From NCBI RefSeq assembly GCF_900129985.1, contig NZ_FQXN01000001.1:62001-126000 (forward strand): a DNA stretch of 64,000 nucleotides, given 5' to 3'. The stretch comes from Thermosipho atlanticus DSM 15807 (GTDB lineage: Bacteria; Thermotogota; Thermotogae; Thermotogales; Fervidobacteriaceae). The position numbers were made by a program, and so were the translations under genes. Below the pieces are notes generated by a model. That model did no database searches, had not been told where the DNA came from, and worked only from the letters and a program-made list of their open reading frames with translations. Shown here piece after piece: positions 36,862 to 45,346 of this stretch; the stretch's first letter is position 1, and each line of letters begins with the position of its first letter.

Positions 36862-36890
36862 AACCCCATGGCTTTGCCCATGGGGTTTTT
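36862..36890 (+). terminator. Partial terminator between livJ and livH
   Basis: 10-bp stem (36862-36871 with 36878-36887), six-base loop, T-run, just after livJ. Probably lets more binding protein than permease be made. Confidence 0.75.
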
Positions 36891-36911
36891 GTGCAATTGG
36901 AGGTGAAAACA

Positions 36912-37826
36912 GTGAATTTAAATCCAGTTTTAATAATACAGAATATATTCAACGGTTTAATGGTGGGTGGGTTATATGCTTTGATAGCTGTAGGTTACAC
37001 GATGGTCTATGGGATATTAAGATTAATTAATTTTGCTCATGGAGATATTATGACCATGGGAATTTATTTTGCATTCTATGCGGTTGTTTTAATGAAAATG
37101 CCTTTTTTTGTTGGAGTAATTTTTTCAGTGTTTGCGACTGCATTATTAGGTTTTTTAATTGATAGAATTGCATATAAGCCATTGAGAAATGCTCCGAGAA
37201 TTTCTGCCTTGATAACAGCAATAGGTATGTCGTTTTTCCTAGAAAGCTTTGCTGTTGTTTTTTTCGGTTCAAACTATAAATCATTCATGAAAGTATTAGG
37301 TAAAAATTCAAGTGTTATTTTTAAAACCTATAAAGTTGGGAAAATAATAATTCCTCAGATAAGTTTCATAGTGATTGGAATTACTATATTAGCATTGTTG
37401 ATACTTTTTTATATTGTTTATAAAACGAAAATAGGAATGGCAATGAGAGCAATATCTACTGATATTCCTACAACAGCTTTAATGGGAATAAATGTCGATA
37501 TGGTTATTGGTTTTACTTTTGCTTTAGGTTCAGCATTAGCTGCAATAGCTGGAATAATGTGGGCGATGAGATATCCAAACTTTTACCCTTATACTGGATT
37601 TAATCCTGGATTGAAAGCATTCATTGCTGCAGTTTTTGGAGGAATAGGATCTTTGCAAGGAGCAGTTTTAGGTGGATTTTTATTAGGGTTAATTGAAGTA
37701 ATGCTTATAACGCTGTTTCCTTCAGTTATGCAGTACAAAGATGCTTTTGCATTTTTAATTTTAATCGTGATTTTAGTTATTAAACCTTCTGGACTATTAG
37801 GAAAACGTTCAATAGTAAAGGTCTAA
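36912..37826 (+). CDS. livH: Branched-chain amino acid ABC transporter permease LivH
   Basis: 304 residues from the GTG at 36912 (GGAGGTG upstream). About eight membrane spans with NGLMVGGLYALIAVGYTMVYG, LRLINFAHGDIMTMG and the ATPase-contact loop MRAISTDIPTTALMGINVD. FGGIGSLQGAVLGG near the end is typical. One of two permeases of the LIV importer. Confidence 0.95.
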   Translation: MNLNPVLIIQNIFNGLMVGGLYALIAVGYTMVYGILRLINFAHGDIMTMGIYFAFYAVVLMKMPFFVGVIFSVFATALLGFLIDRIAYKPLRNAPRISALITAIGMSFFLESFAVVFFGSNYKSFMKVLGKNSSVIFKTYKVGKIIIPQISFIVIGITILALLILFYIVYKTKIGMAMRAISTDIPTTALMGINVDMVIGFTFALGSALAAIAGIMWAMRYPNFYPYTGFNPGLKAFIAAVFGGIGSLQGAVLGGFLLGLIEVMLITLFPSVMQYKDAFAFLILIVILVIKPSGLLGKRSIVKV

Positions 37827-37840
37827 GGGTGGTGGTAAAT

Positions 37841-38902
37841 ATGGAAAAGTTATCTCCTAAAACTACGGCAATATTAACAATATTAACAATTTTAGTTTTT
37901 ATGTTTTTGCTATTAATTGCTACGAAAACATTGGATAGTTATAGATTGAGAATAATAAATTTAATGGCGATTTATGCTATTATGGCTGTTAGTTTGAATT
38001 TAATAAATGGTATAACTGGAATTTTATCGCTAGGTCATTCCGGATTTATTCTAATTGGTGCTTATACATCTGCGCTTTTAACTTTAACTCCGGAACAAAA
38101 GTTAATTTCGTTTATAATTGAACCAGTTAATCCATTGATTCAAAATTTGCATACAAACTTTTTTATAGCGACTTTAGCTGGTGGTGTGGTAGCAGCAATA
38201 TTTGCATTTTTTATAGGTTGGCCAGTATTGAAATTATCAGGAGATTATTTAGCTATAGCCTCTTTAGGGTTTGCTGAAGTTATAAGAATAATAGCATTAA
38301 ATGCCCAAAGTGTAACTAATGGTGCATTAGGATTAAAAGGCATACCTGAATACACTAATACATGGTGGGCTTGGGGTTGGTTGCTGATCACAGTGGTTTT
38401 TATTGTGAGTTTGGTGAAAAGTTCATACGGAAGGGCTTTGCTTGCCATAAGAGAAGATAGAGTTGCGGCTGAGGCAATGGGTATAAATGTATTCAAGCAT
38501 GAACTTATGAGTTTTATTATAGGTGCATTTTTTGCTGGGATTTCTGGCGCTTTATATGCACACTGGCTAACAACAATTGATCCGAAAATTACTACCTTAG
38601 GCCCTATTTTGACTTTTTATATATTAATTATGATAGTTTTAGGTGGATTAGGTAGTATAACAGGTTCTGTAGTTGGTGGAGTAATGTTTGCTTTACTTAT
38701 GGAATGGTTAAGAAATTTAGAAGATCCATTTACACTTTTTGGTTTAAGTTTTCCAAATGGCATTAAAGGATTGAGACTTTTAGTGATTTCGACAATTTTT
38801 ATTTTAACAATGATTTTCTGGAATAGGGGAATTTTTGGGAGAAATGAGCTGACTTGGAATTCTATATATAGGTTTTTCAAAAAGAGAGGTGTCAAAAAAT
38901 GA
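37841..38902 (+). CDS. livM: Branched-chain amino acid ABC transporter permease LivM
   Basis: 353 residues from the ATG at 37841, with GGGTGGTGG upstream. About nine spans. Motifs YAIMAVSLNLINGITGILSLGH, GDYLAIASLGFAEVIRI, LLAIREDRVAAEAMGIN and VLGGLGSITGSVVGG are those of LivM. Overlaps livG by four bases. Confidence 0.95.
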   Translation: MEKLSPKTTAILTILTILVFMFLLLIATKTLDSYRLRIINLMAIYAIMAVSLNLINGITGILSLGHSGFILIGAYTSALLTLTPEQKLISFIIEPVNPLIQNLHTNFFIATLAGGVVAAIFAFFIGWPVLKLSGDYLAIASLGFAEVIRIIALNAQSVTNGALGLKGIPEYTNTWWAWGWLLITVVFIVSLVKSSYGRALLAIREDRVAAEAMGINVFKHELMSFIIGAFFAGISGALYAHWLTTIDPKITTLGPILTFYILIMIVLGGLGSITGSVVGGVMFALLMEWLRNLEDPFTLFGLSFPNGIKGLRLLVISTIFILTMIFWNRGIFGRNELTWNSIYRFFKKRGVKK

Positions 38903-39756
38903 ATGTGCCTTTTGAAAAACAAGGAGTTATTTTACATATTAATCATGTTACCATGGCTTTTGGAGGGTTAGTTGCAGTAAATGATTTTGAGAATAAGATA
39001 ATGAAAAATGAATTAGTAGGGTTAATAGGACCGAATGGAGCAGGTAAAACTACTGTTTTTAATGTTATTACGGGAATTTATTACCCTACAAAAGGTAAGG
39101 TTATTTTTGATGGGATAGATATAACACCTTTAAAACCTTATCAAATCACACATTTAGGAATTGCTAGAACGTTTCAAAATATCAGATTGTTTTCTGATTT
39201 GAGTGTTCTTGATAATGTTTTGGTTGCTCAACATCACGCACTAGATAACAGAAGTGTTGATAGAATATTAAGAACTCATCAAAAAGAAGGAAAAGTAAAA
39301 GGGAAAGCTTGGTTTTGGAGAGCAGTGACAAAGTTAGGTTATATGAAAAAAGAAAGTGAAATGAAGGGAGCTGCATATGAGTTATTGAAAAAAATAGGGT
39401 TGCAAAAATTTGAACAAGAAAAAGCTAGTTCTTTACCTTATGGTCAGCAAAGAAAATTAGAAATTGCTAGAGCTTTAGCAACGAAGCCCAAATTACTTCT
39501 TTTGGATGAACCAGCTGCAGGAATGAATCCAAAAGAATCTGAAGAATTAATGGATTTCATTAAATACATTAGAGATGAATTTGACCTAACTATTCTATTA
39601 ATTGAGCATGATATGAAGGTTGTAATGGGAATATGTGAAAGAATAGTTGTAATGGACTATGGTTCTATAATAGCAGAAGGCACTTCGGAAGAAATAAGGA
39701 CAAATAAAAAAGTAATTGAAGCTTATTTGGGTAAGGAGTGGGAACATGCTCAGTGA
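38899..39756 (+). CDS. livG: Branched-chain amino acid ABC transporter ATPase LivG
   Basis: 285 residues. Walker A GPNGAGKTT, LivG hallmarks ARTFQNIRLF and the long insert after VLVAQHH, signature LPYGQQRKLEIARAL, Walker B LLLLDEPAAGMNPKE and H-loop IEHDMKVVM. Pairs with LivF to drive import. Confidence 0.96.
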   Translation: MNVPFEKQGVILHINHVTMAFGGLVAVNDFENKIMKNELVGLIGPNGAGKTTVFNVITGIYYPTKGKVIFDGIDITPLKPYQITHLGIARTFQNIRLFSDLSVLDNVLVAQHHALDNRSVDRILRTHQKEGKVKGKAWFWRAVTKLGYMKKESEMKGAAYELLKKIGLQKFEQEKASSLPYGQQRKLEIARALATKPKLLLLDEPAAGMNPKESEELMDFIKYIRDEFDLTILLIEHDMKVVMGICERIVVMDYGSIIAEGTSEEIRTNKKVIEAYLGKEWEHAQ

Positions 39757-40465
39757 TATTGTTCTTGATATTCAAGATTTGCACGTCTACTATGGTTCTA
39801 TTCATGCTGTAAAAGGAATTAATGTTAAAGTTCAACGTGGAAAAATTGTAACGTTGATAGGAGCTAATGGTGCCGGTAAAACAACTACGCTTTCGTGTGT
39901 AGCGGGGTTAATTAAGTCAAAAAGAGGACATATTAAATTTAATGGGAAGGATATAACTAATAAACCGCCTCATATAATTAATTTAACTGGTATTGCTTTA
40001 GTACCAGAAGGAAGGAGAATTTTTCCAAATTTAACTGTATATGAAAATTTAATAATGGGAGCATATAAAAGAAATGACAAAGAAAATATCAAAAGAGATT
40101 TAGAATGGATTTTTTCTTTGTTTCCAAGATTAAAAGAAAGATTATCGCAGTTAGGTGGGACACTTTCGGGTGGGGAACAGCAAATGCTAGCGATTAGTAG
40201 AGCATTAATGTCAAGACCTCAATTAATTATGATGGATGAACCATCATTGGGACTTGCTCCTGTACTTGTTGAAGAAGTTTTTAACGTCATTAAAAAAATC
40301 AATTCAGAAGGTACCACCGTTTTATTAGTTGAACAAAATGCTGTAGGAGCGTTAGCAATTTCAGACTATGGATATGTTTTAGAAACTGGTAAAATAGTAT
40401 TAGAAGGTCCAGGAAAAGAACTTTTAAAAGACGAAGAAGTAAAAAAAGCTTATTTAGGTATTTAA
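39746..40465 (+). CDS. livF: Branched-chain amino acid ABC transporter ATPase LivF
   Basis: 239 residues from the ATG at 39746 (AAGGAGTGGG upstream; 11-base overlap with livG). LHVYYGSIHAVKGI, Walker A GANGAGKTT, VPEGRRIFPNLTVYENL, signature LSGGEQQMLAISRAL, Walker B LIMMDEPSLGLAP. Completes livJHMGF. Confidence 0.96.
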   Translation: MLSDIVLDIQDLHVYYGSIHAVKGINVKVQRGKIVTLIGANGAGKTTTLSCVAGLIKSKRGHIKFNGKDITNKPPHIINLTGIALVPEGRRIFPNLTVYENLIMGAYKRNDKENIKRDLEWIFSLFPRLKERLSQLGGTLSGGEQQMLAISRALMSRPQLIMMDEPSLGLAPVLVEEVFNVIKKINSEGTTVLLVEQNAVGALAISDYGYVLETGKIVLEGPGKELLKDEEVKKAYLGI

Positions 40466-40483
40466 AATTGAGGTGGGCTGAGG

Positions 40484-41113
40484 TTGGGAAGATTACTATT
40501 TGTTGTTATCATTTGTTTAATATTAACCGGGGTTGTATTCTCATTTAATCTTGTTGAGGAAAGTTTAAGTGATTTAAAATCACTTAAACCGACGATTTAT
40601 CAATTAACTTTTTTGCCCTTATTTTTAATTGATAGAGAAATTCAAAATATGTTTAGTAGTAAGTACGAGATATATATTGTAGATTTTATTAATAAAATGG
40701 ATGTAAAAGATTTTGTTATTTTAACTTCAGTTTTATCATTCATTACGTATTTTAATGATCCTTATCTTTCTTTTACAATTCTTGAGAGTGTAACTGTAAA
40801 TTCTTTTATTACATATGGACTGAAATTTTTTATTGGAAGAGCTAGACCGACCTATTCTGATTCTCCCTTTTTATTTAAACCTTTTAGTTTGGAAAATGAA
40901 TTTAATTCTTTGCCATCAGGTCATAGTTCCTTTGCTTGGGCTTTGTTTACACCGATTGCTGAAAAGTATGGTAAAATTTTTTACATGATTCCCGTTATAT
41001 TTTCTATTTCAAGAGTTATTGGTGATTATCATTGGTTTAGCGATGTAGTAGCTGGAGCAATAATTGGTTATACAATAGGAAAAGTATTTTTTCAAGAAAA
41101 AAGCGTGCCCTGA
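40484..41113 (+). CDS. PAP2-family membrane phosphatase
   Basis: 209 residues, TTG start after GAGGTGGGC. Signal or first span at the N-terminus (LLFVVIICLILTGVVFS). The three PAP2 motifs are intact: KFFIGRARP (K-x6-RP), PSGHSSFAW (PSGH) and SRVIGDYHWFSDVVAG (SR-x5-H-x3-D). Likely dephosphorylates a lipid such as undecaprenyl or phosphatidyl-glycerol phosphate. Its stop codon lies in the loop of the following terminator. Confidence 0.9.
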   Translation: MGRLLFVVIICLILTGVVFSFNLVEESLSDLKSLKPTIYQLTFLPLFLIDREIQNMFSSKYEIYIVDFINKMDVKDFVILTSVLSFITYFNDPYLSFTILESVTVNSFITYGLKFFIGRARPTYSDSPFLFKPFSLENEFNSLPSGHSSFAWALFTPIAEKYGKIFYMIPVIFSISRVIGDYHWFSDVVAGAIIGYTIGKVFFQEKSVP

Positions 41114-41125
41114 GGCACGCTTTTT
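41097..41125. terminator. Bidirectional terminator between PAP2 gene and malK
   Basis: 9-bp stem AAGCGTGCC/GGCACGCTT (41101-41109, 41114-41122), loop CTGA, T-run to the right and A-run to the left, so it can stop transcription from both sides. The PAP2 gene's TGA is in the loop. Confidence 0.88.
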
Positions 41126-41145
41126 AATTTAAACTTGTATTTGAT

Positions 41146-42249
41146 TTATAAAACAGCTTTTCCAGTTTCTTTGTCAAAGATATGCATTGCGTTCATATCA
41201 AATACTACATCAATTATTTGTTCTTCTTTTGCTTGAGTTTTTGGATCAACAACTGCTACGAATTTATCATTTCCAGCAATCAAATGTAAAATTGTTTCAC
41301 TACCAAGTGGTTCTACAACGTCGACCTGTGCTGAAGCAGTGTTTTCTCCTTCGGAAGGAGCCATTGCAAACATTTTATCGTAAATGTTTTCAGGTCTAAT
41401 ACCAAAAATAACTTCTTTATCTATATATTGTTCGAGAAGTTCTTCGAATTGTTTTGGAATCTTGAGTTTTAAACCATCAGATTTAATCCACAAGCCATTA
41501 TCTTTAATAATTTTTGAGTCAATAAAGTTCATTGCGGGACTTCCAATAAATCCTGCGACGAATGTGTTAGCAGGCTTATTATAAATTTCATTAGGAGTTC
41601 CGACTTGTTGAATTACTCCATCTTTCATAACAATAATTTTATCTGCCATAGTCATAGCTTCAATTTGATCATGCGTAACATACACGATGGTTGCTTCTAA
41701 TCTATGATGAAGCTTTTTTAGCTCTGAACGCATTTGGACCCTTAGTTTAGCGTCTAAGTTGGAGAGAGGTTCGTCAAATAAAAATACTTTTGGATTTCTA
41801 ACTATAGCTCTTCCGACAGCAACCCTTTGTCTTTGACCACCAGACAGTTGTCTTGGTTTTCTATCAAGAAGTTCTTCTATACCTAATATTTTGGCAGCCT
41901 CTTTTACTCTTTTTTCAATTTCATTTTTTGGAAACTTTCTAAGTTTTAAACCGAAAGCCATGTTGTCATAGACAGTCATATGAGGATAAAGAGCATAGTT
42001 CTGGAAAACCATGGCAATATCTCTATCTTTGGGTTCAACATCATTCATAACTTTTCCATCAATCTTTAATGTACCTCTTGTGATTTCTTCAAGACCAGCA
42101 ATCATACGTAATGTTGTAGTTTTACCACATCCAGATGGTCCGAGAAGAACAACAAATTCTTTATCTTCGATTGTAAATGTTGCATCTTTAACGGCTTCAA
42201 CTTTTCCTTCATAAATTTTCCATACGTGTTCAAGTTCAACTTTTGCCAT
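41146..42249 (-). CDS. MalK/MsmK/UgpC-type sugar ABC transporter ATPase
   Basis: 367 residues. Walker A GPSGCGKTT, Q-loop AMVFQNYALYPHMTV, signature LSGGQRQRVAVGRAI, Walker B FLFDEPLSNLDAKL, and a C-terminal TOBE/OB regulatory part (about 235-367; FGIRPENIYDK). No sugar permeases are near, so this is probably a shared ATPase for several sugar importers, as MsmX is in Bacillus. Lies 18 bases downstream of an antitoxin gene. Confidence 0.93.
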   Translation of the reverse strand: MAKVELEHVWKIYEGKVEAVKDATFTIEDKEFVVLLGPSGCGKTTTLRMIAGLEEITRGTLKIDGKVMNDVEPKDRDIAMVFQNYALYPHMTVYDNMAFGLKLRKFPKNEIEKRVKEAAKILGIEELLDRKPRQLSGGQRQRVAVGRAIVRNPKVFLFDEPLSNLDAKLRVQMRSELKKLHHRLEATIVYVTHDQIEAMTMADKIIVMKDGVIQQVGTPNEIYNKPANTFVAGFIGSPAMNFIDSKIIKDNGLWIKSDGLKLKIPKQFEELLEQYIDKEVIFGIRPENIYDKMFAMAPSEGENTASAQVDVVEPLGSETILHLIAGNDKFVAVVDPKTQAKEEQIIDVVFDMNAMHIFDKETGKAVL

Positions 42250-42267
42250 ACCAGCACCTCCTGATAT

Positions 42268-42531
42268 TTAATCTTCATTGATATCTTCGAAGAGATCATT
42301 GATGTTTAATTTTCCAAACAGTGAAGGATCTCCTATTTCCAGCAGATATAAATCCCAGACTTTATCTATAAAATTTATAATTTTTAGGTATTTTTCATAG
42401 TTTAAAATTACAGAAGTGGGATGCCCATTTTTGGTGATTATAACATCATTCCGTATAGAATCTTCGATCACTTTTGAAAATTTTGCTTTTGCTTCCGCCA
42501 AACTATAAAATAAATGTTTTTGATTAGGCAA
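42268..42531 (-). CDS. Orphan Phd/YefM-family antitoxin
   Basis: 87 residues, TTG start with AGGAGGG upstream. SLAEAKAKFSKVIEDSIRNDVIITKNGHPTSVILNYEKYLK is the Phd/YefM DNA-binding fold, with an acidic, flexible C-terminus that normally wraps a toxin. No RelE/ParE/Doc-type gene lies on either side; the next gene downstream is the MalK ATPase. Its own promoter is covered by a perfect inverted repeat, as for autoregulated antitoxins. It may now act as a plain repressor of itself and malK. Confidence 0.85.
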   Translation of the reverse strand: MPNQKHLFYSLAEAKAKFSKVIEDSIRNDVIITKNGHPTSVILNYEKYLKIINFIDKVWDLYLLEIGDPSLFGKLNINDLFEDINED

Positions 42532-42543
42532 GTCAATCCCTCC

Positions 42544-42561
42544 TGACTACAATTATAGTCA
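42544..42561 (-). promoter_or_regulatory. Operator over the antitoxin promoter
   Basis: Perfect 6-6-6 inverted repeat TGACTA-CAATTA-TAGTCA. On the minus strand it contains TATAAT (42557-42552), the probable -10 of the antitoxin gene, so binding would block transcription. Confidence 0.6.
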
Positions 42562-42637
42562 AAATTTTTCTAAAATAGCCACAAAACATTAACTGTTACT
42601 TTTTAGAAACACTCAATTAACATTGCTGGAGTAGAAT

Positions 42638-42653
42638 TTGACTGAATGGTCAA
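42638..42653 (+). promoter_or_regulatory. Probable TetR operator upstream of radical SAM gene
   Basis: Perfect inverted repeat TTGAC-TGAATG-GTCAA, right after a TAGAAT -10-like hexamer (42632-42637) and 20 bases before the gene start. Size and position fit a TetR-family site; the TetR gene is next in the operon. Confidence 0.55.
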
Positions 42654-42672
42654 TAAAAATGGAGGTGTAAGT

Positions 42673-44121
42673 ATGGCTGTTGGAGGAGTAAAAGGAATAA
42701 TTTATAGGCAAGCTGGGAAGATAGTTAATAGTGTAATAAGAAAAGCGGATACGAAGACTTTTGCCAAGCTTCTTTTTACTGTTGCTGCTTTAAGTAAAGA
42801 ACCTGCGAAGAGTGGGTTGAAAAAAATAGGATTAATGGCTGAAGAAGAACACCCAATGATTAAAAAGTGGATTGAAATTTTTCGAAATTCAAGTCCAAAA
42901 TGTACGGAAAAAATTATTAATAATCTTATTATTAATGAATTTGCAATTGGTGAACCTATGAGGCAAAAAATTATGGAAAGGGAGAAAGTTGTTTTACCTA
43001 AGTTAGGAGTTATAAGTCCTACGTATGCATGTAATATTGAATGTATTGGCTGTTATGCAGGACTTTATGGTAGAAAATATGAACTTTCCAAAGATGAGGT
43101 AAGAAGTGTTTTAAAGCAAGGGGAAGAACTAGGAATTTATTTTTGGGTGATTACTGGTGGTGAACCATTCTATTGGCCGCACATTTTTGAAATTCTTGAA
43201 GAATTTGATCAACACTATTTTATGATTTATTCTAATGGAATTTTAATTACTGAAGAAAGAGCTAAAAAGCTTGCTGAATTAGGTAATGCTACAATAGCTA
43301 TATCAGTTGAAGGTTTTGAGGAACAAACGGATTGGAGAAGGGGGAAAGGAGTTTATAAAGCTATTCTAAATGCGTGGGAAAGATTAAGAAGATATGGTGT
43401 ACCATTTGGTGCAAGTGTGACTGCTACAAAAGTTAATCACGATACTATAATGAAAGATGAATTTTGGGATTTCTTAGAGCAAAATGGAGTAGGTTATGTC
43501 TGGATTTACCAATTTATGCCAGTAGGAATCAATCCGACAATGGATCTTGTGCCAAGTCCAAAACAAAGGTATGAAAGATTCTTTAAAACTGATGAAATGA
43601 GACTTAGTGGTCGGTTTGCATTTGTGGCAGATTTCTGGAATCATGGATTTTTAACCCATGGTTGTCTTTCAGCTGGTTCAAAGTATTTCCATGTTAATGC
43701 TAAAGGTTATGTTGAACCATGTGTGTTCCAGCAATTTGCAAAAGATAGCATAAGAGAAAAGACTTTGTTAGAAATCTTTAAATCACCATTCTTTGAAGCT
43801 TACAAAAAGATGATTCCATTTTCAAATAATTTGTTCAGACCATGTCCAATAATTGATAATCCAAAGGTATTTAGAGCTATGGTTAAACATTTTGATGCAA
43901 TTCCACAACATGAAGGTTCAGAAAGAGTTATTAATGAATTGGCACCTGAGCTTGATAAATTAGCCGAAGAGTGGAAGCAATATGCTGACAAACTTTGGTA
44001 CGAGCATGGCTATGTTGAAAGGTATCCTGTAAATAGAGGAATTTATAACTACGAAACAAGGATGAAGAGGTATGCAAACAAAGAAGAAGCATTAAAAGTT
44101 GATAAAAAGTTAAATATCTAA
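42673..44121 (+). CDS. Radical SAM/SPASM protein of unknown function
   Basis: 482 residues from the ATG at 42673 with GGAGGTG upstream. An N-terminal helical part of about 100 residues is followed by the radical SAM cluster motif CNIECIGC (Cys120, Cys124, Cys127), VITGGEPFYW and a C-terminal SPASM-like region with Cys residues around GCLSAGSKYFHVNAKGYVEPCVF. This family is widespread in Thermotogae and Clostridia and the product is unknown. A TetR gene follows, and a probable operator lies upstream, suggesting induction by a small ligand. Confidence 0.88.
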   Translation: MAVGGVKGIIYRQAGKIVNSVIRKADTKTFAKLLFTVAALSKEPAKSGLKKIGLMAEEEHPMIKKWIEIFRNSSPKCTEKIINNLIINEFAIGEPMRQKIMEREKVVLPKLGVISPTYACNIECIGCYAGLYGRKYELSKDEVRSVLKQGEELGIYFWVITGGEPFYWPHIFEILEEFDQHYFMIYSNGILITEERAKKLAELGNATIAISVEGFEEQTDWRRGKGVYKAILNAWERLRRYGVPFGASVTATKVNHDTIMKDEFWDFLEQNGVGYVWIYQFMPVGINPTMDLVPSPKQRYERFFKTDEMRLSGRFAFVADFWNHGFLTHGCLSAGSKYFHVNAKGYVEPCVFQQFAKDSIREKTLLEIFKSPFFEAYKKMIPFSNNLFRPCPIIDNPKVFRAMVKHFDAIPQHEGSERVINELAPELDKLAEEWKQYADKLWYEHGYVERYPVNRGIYNYETRMKRYANKEEALKVDKKLNI

Positions 44122-44122
44122 T

Positions 44123-44149
44123 ACCACAGGCTTTAAGCCTGTGGTTTTT
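44123..44149 (+). terminator. Hairpin between radical SAM and tetR genes
   Basis: 9-bp stem ACCACAGGC/GCCTGTGGT (44123-44131, 44137-44145), five-base loop, five T. Ends the radical SAM gene and probably lets only a little readthrough into tetR. Confidence 0.8.
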
Positions 44150-44161
44150 GAGGTGTTAGAT

Positions 44162-44719
44162 TTGGGAAGAAAGATTAATTTAACAAAACAAAGAATTTTA
44201 GAAGCAGCTAAATTGGCTTTTTCTAAAAAAGGATATGAGGGTGTTAGCATAGATGAAATAGCACAATTAGCGAATGTGCGAAAATCTTTGATTTATTATT
44301 ATTTCCCTTCTAAAGAAGTTTTATTTGAAGAAGTATGGGTAAATTCAATTAATGAGCTTGAGAATGAATTGTTCGGTGAAAATGAGAATGAATCAAATTA
44401 TGCAGTGAAAATAAAAAATTTTTTGAGAAGATATATAGATTTTTTAACCAGTAAAAAAGCTATTTCTGAGTTAATAAGGCGTGAGAAAACAAATATTTTA
44501 GATCATGAAACATGGAAAAATGCAAAAAAAAGATATGAAAGTTTTTTAAGTAAAATTGAGGAGATGATTTCAGAGGGAAAGAAAAAAAAGTATGTAAATG
44601 AAAATATTGAACCAGAAGTGGCAACTGAAATGATTGCAAGTGTTGATTCTGTGCCAAGGAAAACTTTACTTAGGCAAATTGAAAAGATGTTGGTGAATGT
44701 TTTATTAAAGGAAAGATAA
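44162..44719 (+). CDS. TetR-family transcriptional regulator
   Basis: 186 residues from the TTG at 44162 (GAGGTG six bases before it). RILEAAKLAFSKKGYEGVSIDEIAQLANVRKSLIYYYFPSKEVLFEEVW is a canonical TetR helix-turn-helix; the C-terminal ligand domain is unassigned. A likely target is TTGACTGAATGGTCAA at 42638. A terminator follows. Confidence 0.9.
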   Translation: MGRKINLTKQRILEAAKLAFSKKGYEGVSIDEIAQLANVRKSLIYYYFPSKEVLFEEVWVNSINELENELFGENENESNYAVKIKNFLRRYIDFLTSKKAISELIRREKTNILDHETWKNAKKRYESFLSKIEEMISEGKKKKYVNENIEPEVATEMIASVDSVPRKTLLRQIEKMLVNVLLKER

Positions 44720-44763
44720 AAAATTGATGAAATGATTTATATTAATAAGTTAAAAAATTGATT

Positions 44764-44793
44764 AACTTGGCTTTTGTAGAGCCAAGTTTTTTT
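44764..44793 (+). terminator. Terminator after tetR
   Basis: 9-bp stem AACTTGGCT/AGCCAAGTT (44764-44772, 44780-44788), seven-base loop, T-run. Confidence 0.85.
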
Positions 44794-44873
44794 ATTTTTT
44801 GCTTTTCTGGTTAATTTTAAGTATAAATTTATTACAAATGTTAAAGAATCATTGTGTAAAAAATTATACGAAG

Positions 44874-44882
44874 TGGTATAAT
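44874..44882 (+). promoter_or_regulatory. Extended -10 promoter for the KaiC/c-di-GMP operon
   Basis: TGGTATAAT, giving a leader of about 95 bases before the TTG at 44984. Confidence 0.55.
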
Positions 44883-44983
44883 AAAATTGATGATTTTAAA
44901 ACAATCCAGAACGATGTTTTTTTTACATCTTAGCAATTTCAGGATTTTGACAATGGTTAAAAAACTTCAAGGGGGCGATAACA

Positions 44984-45346
44984 TTGAGTGAATCATTGGA
45001 AGAAAAGGTTAAACGTTATGAAAAGTTAATTAATGAGATGGTAAATGTATCAGAAAAATATTTAGGAAGTTTTTCTGTTAGACTTTTATTTGAAAGAATT
45101 ATATGGGAGCTTTCAATGGAATATAAGGAAATGGAAATGATTCATTATGGAGAAAATGGTGTGGTATTAGAGGGAATAATGGATAGTTTAAAATTAAATA
45201 CAGATATTCCTATAGATGATATGTTTGGTGCTCTAATTTCAAAGTATGTTGAAATTCTTGCTAAACTTATTGGTCGAGAAAGTGTAGAAAAAATAAAGAA
45301 GATGATTGAGATTCCTTTGGATTTAGAGGGAGGGAATAAGGAATGA
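44984..45346 (+). CDS. Unknown 120-residue protein leading the KaiC operon
   Basis: 120 residues, TTG start with AAGGGGGCG upstream. Predicted mainly helical and acidic, with no motif I recognise. The start (SLEEKVKRYEKLINEMVNVSEKYLGSF) looks like a coiled coil and the rest (ERIIWELSMEYKEMEMIHYG) has no cysteine or catalytic signature. Overlaps the KaiC-type gene by four bases, so it probably binds or regulates that ATPase, in the way small partners act on KaiC; that is inference. Confidence 0.75.
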   Translation: MSESLEEKVKRYEKLINEMVNVSEKYLGSFSVRLLFERIIWELSMEYKEMEMIHYGENGVVLEGIMDSLKLNTDIPIDDMFGALISKYVEILAKLIGRESVEKIKKMIEIPLDLEGGNKE

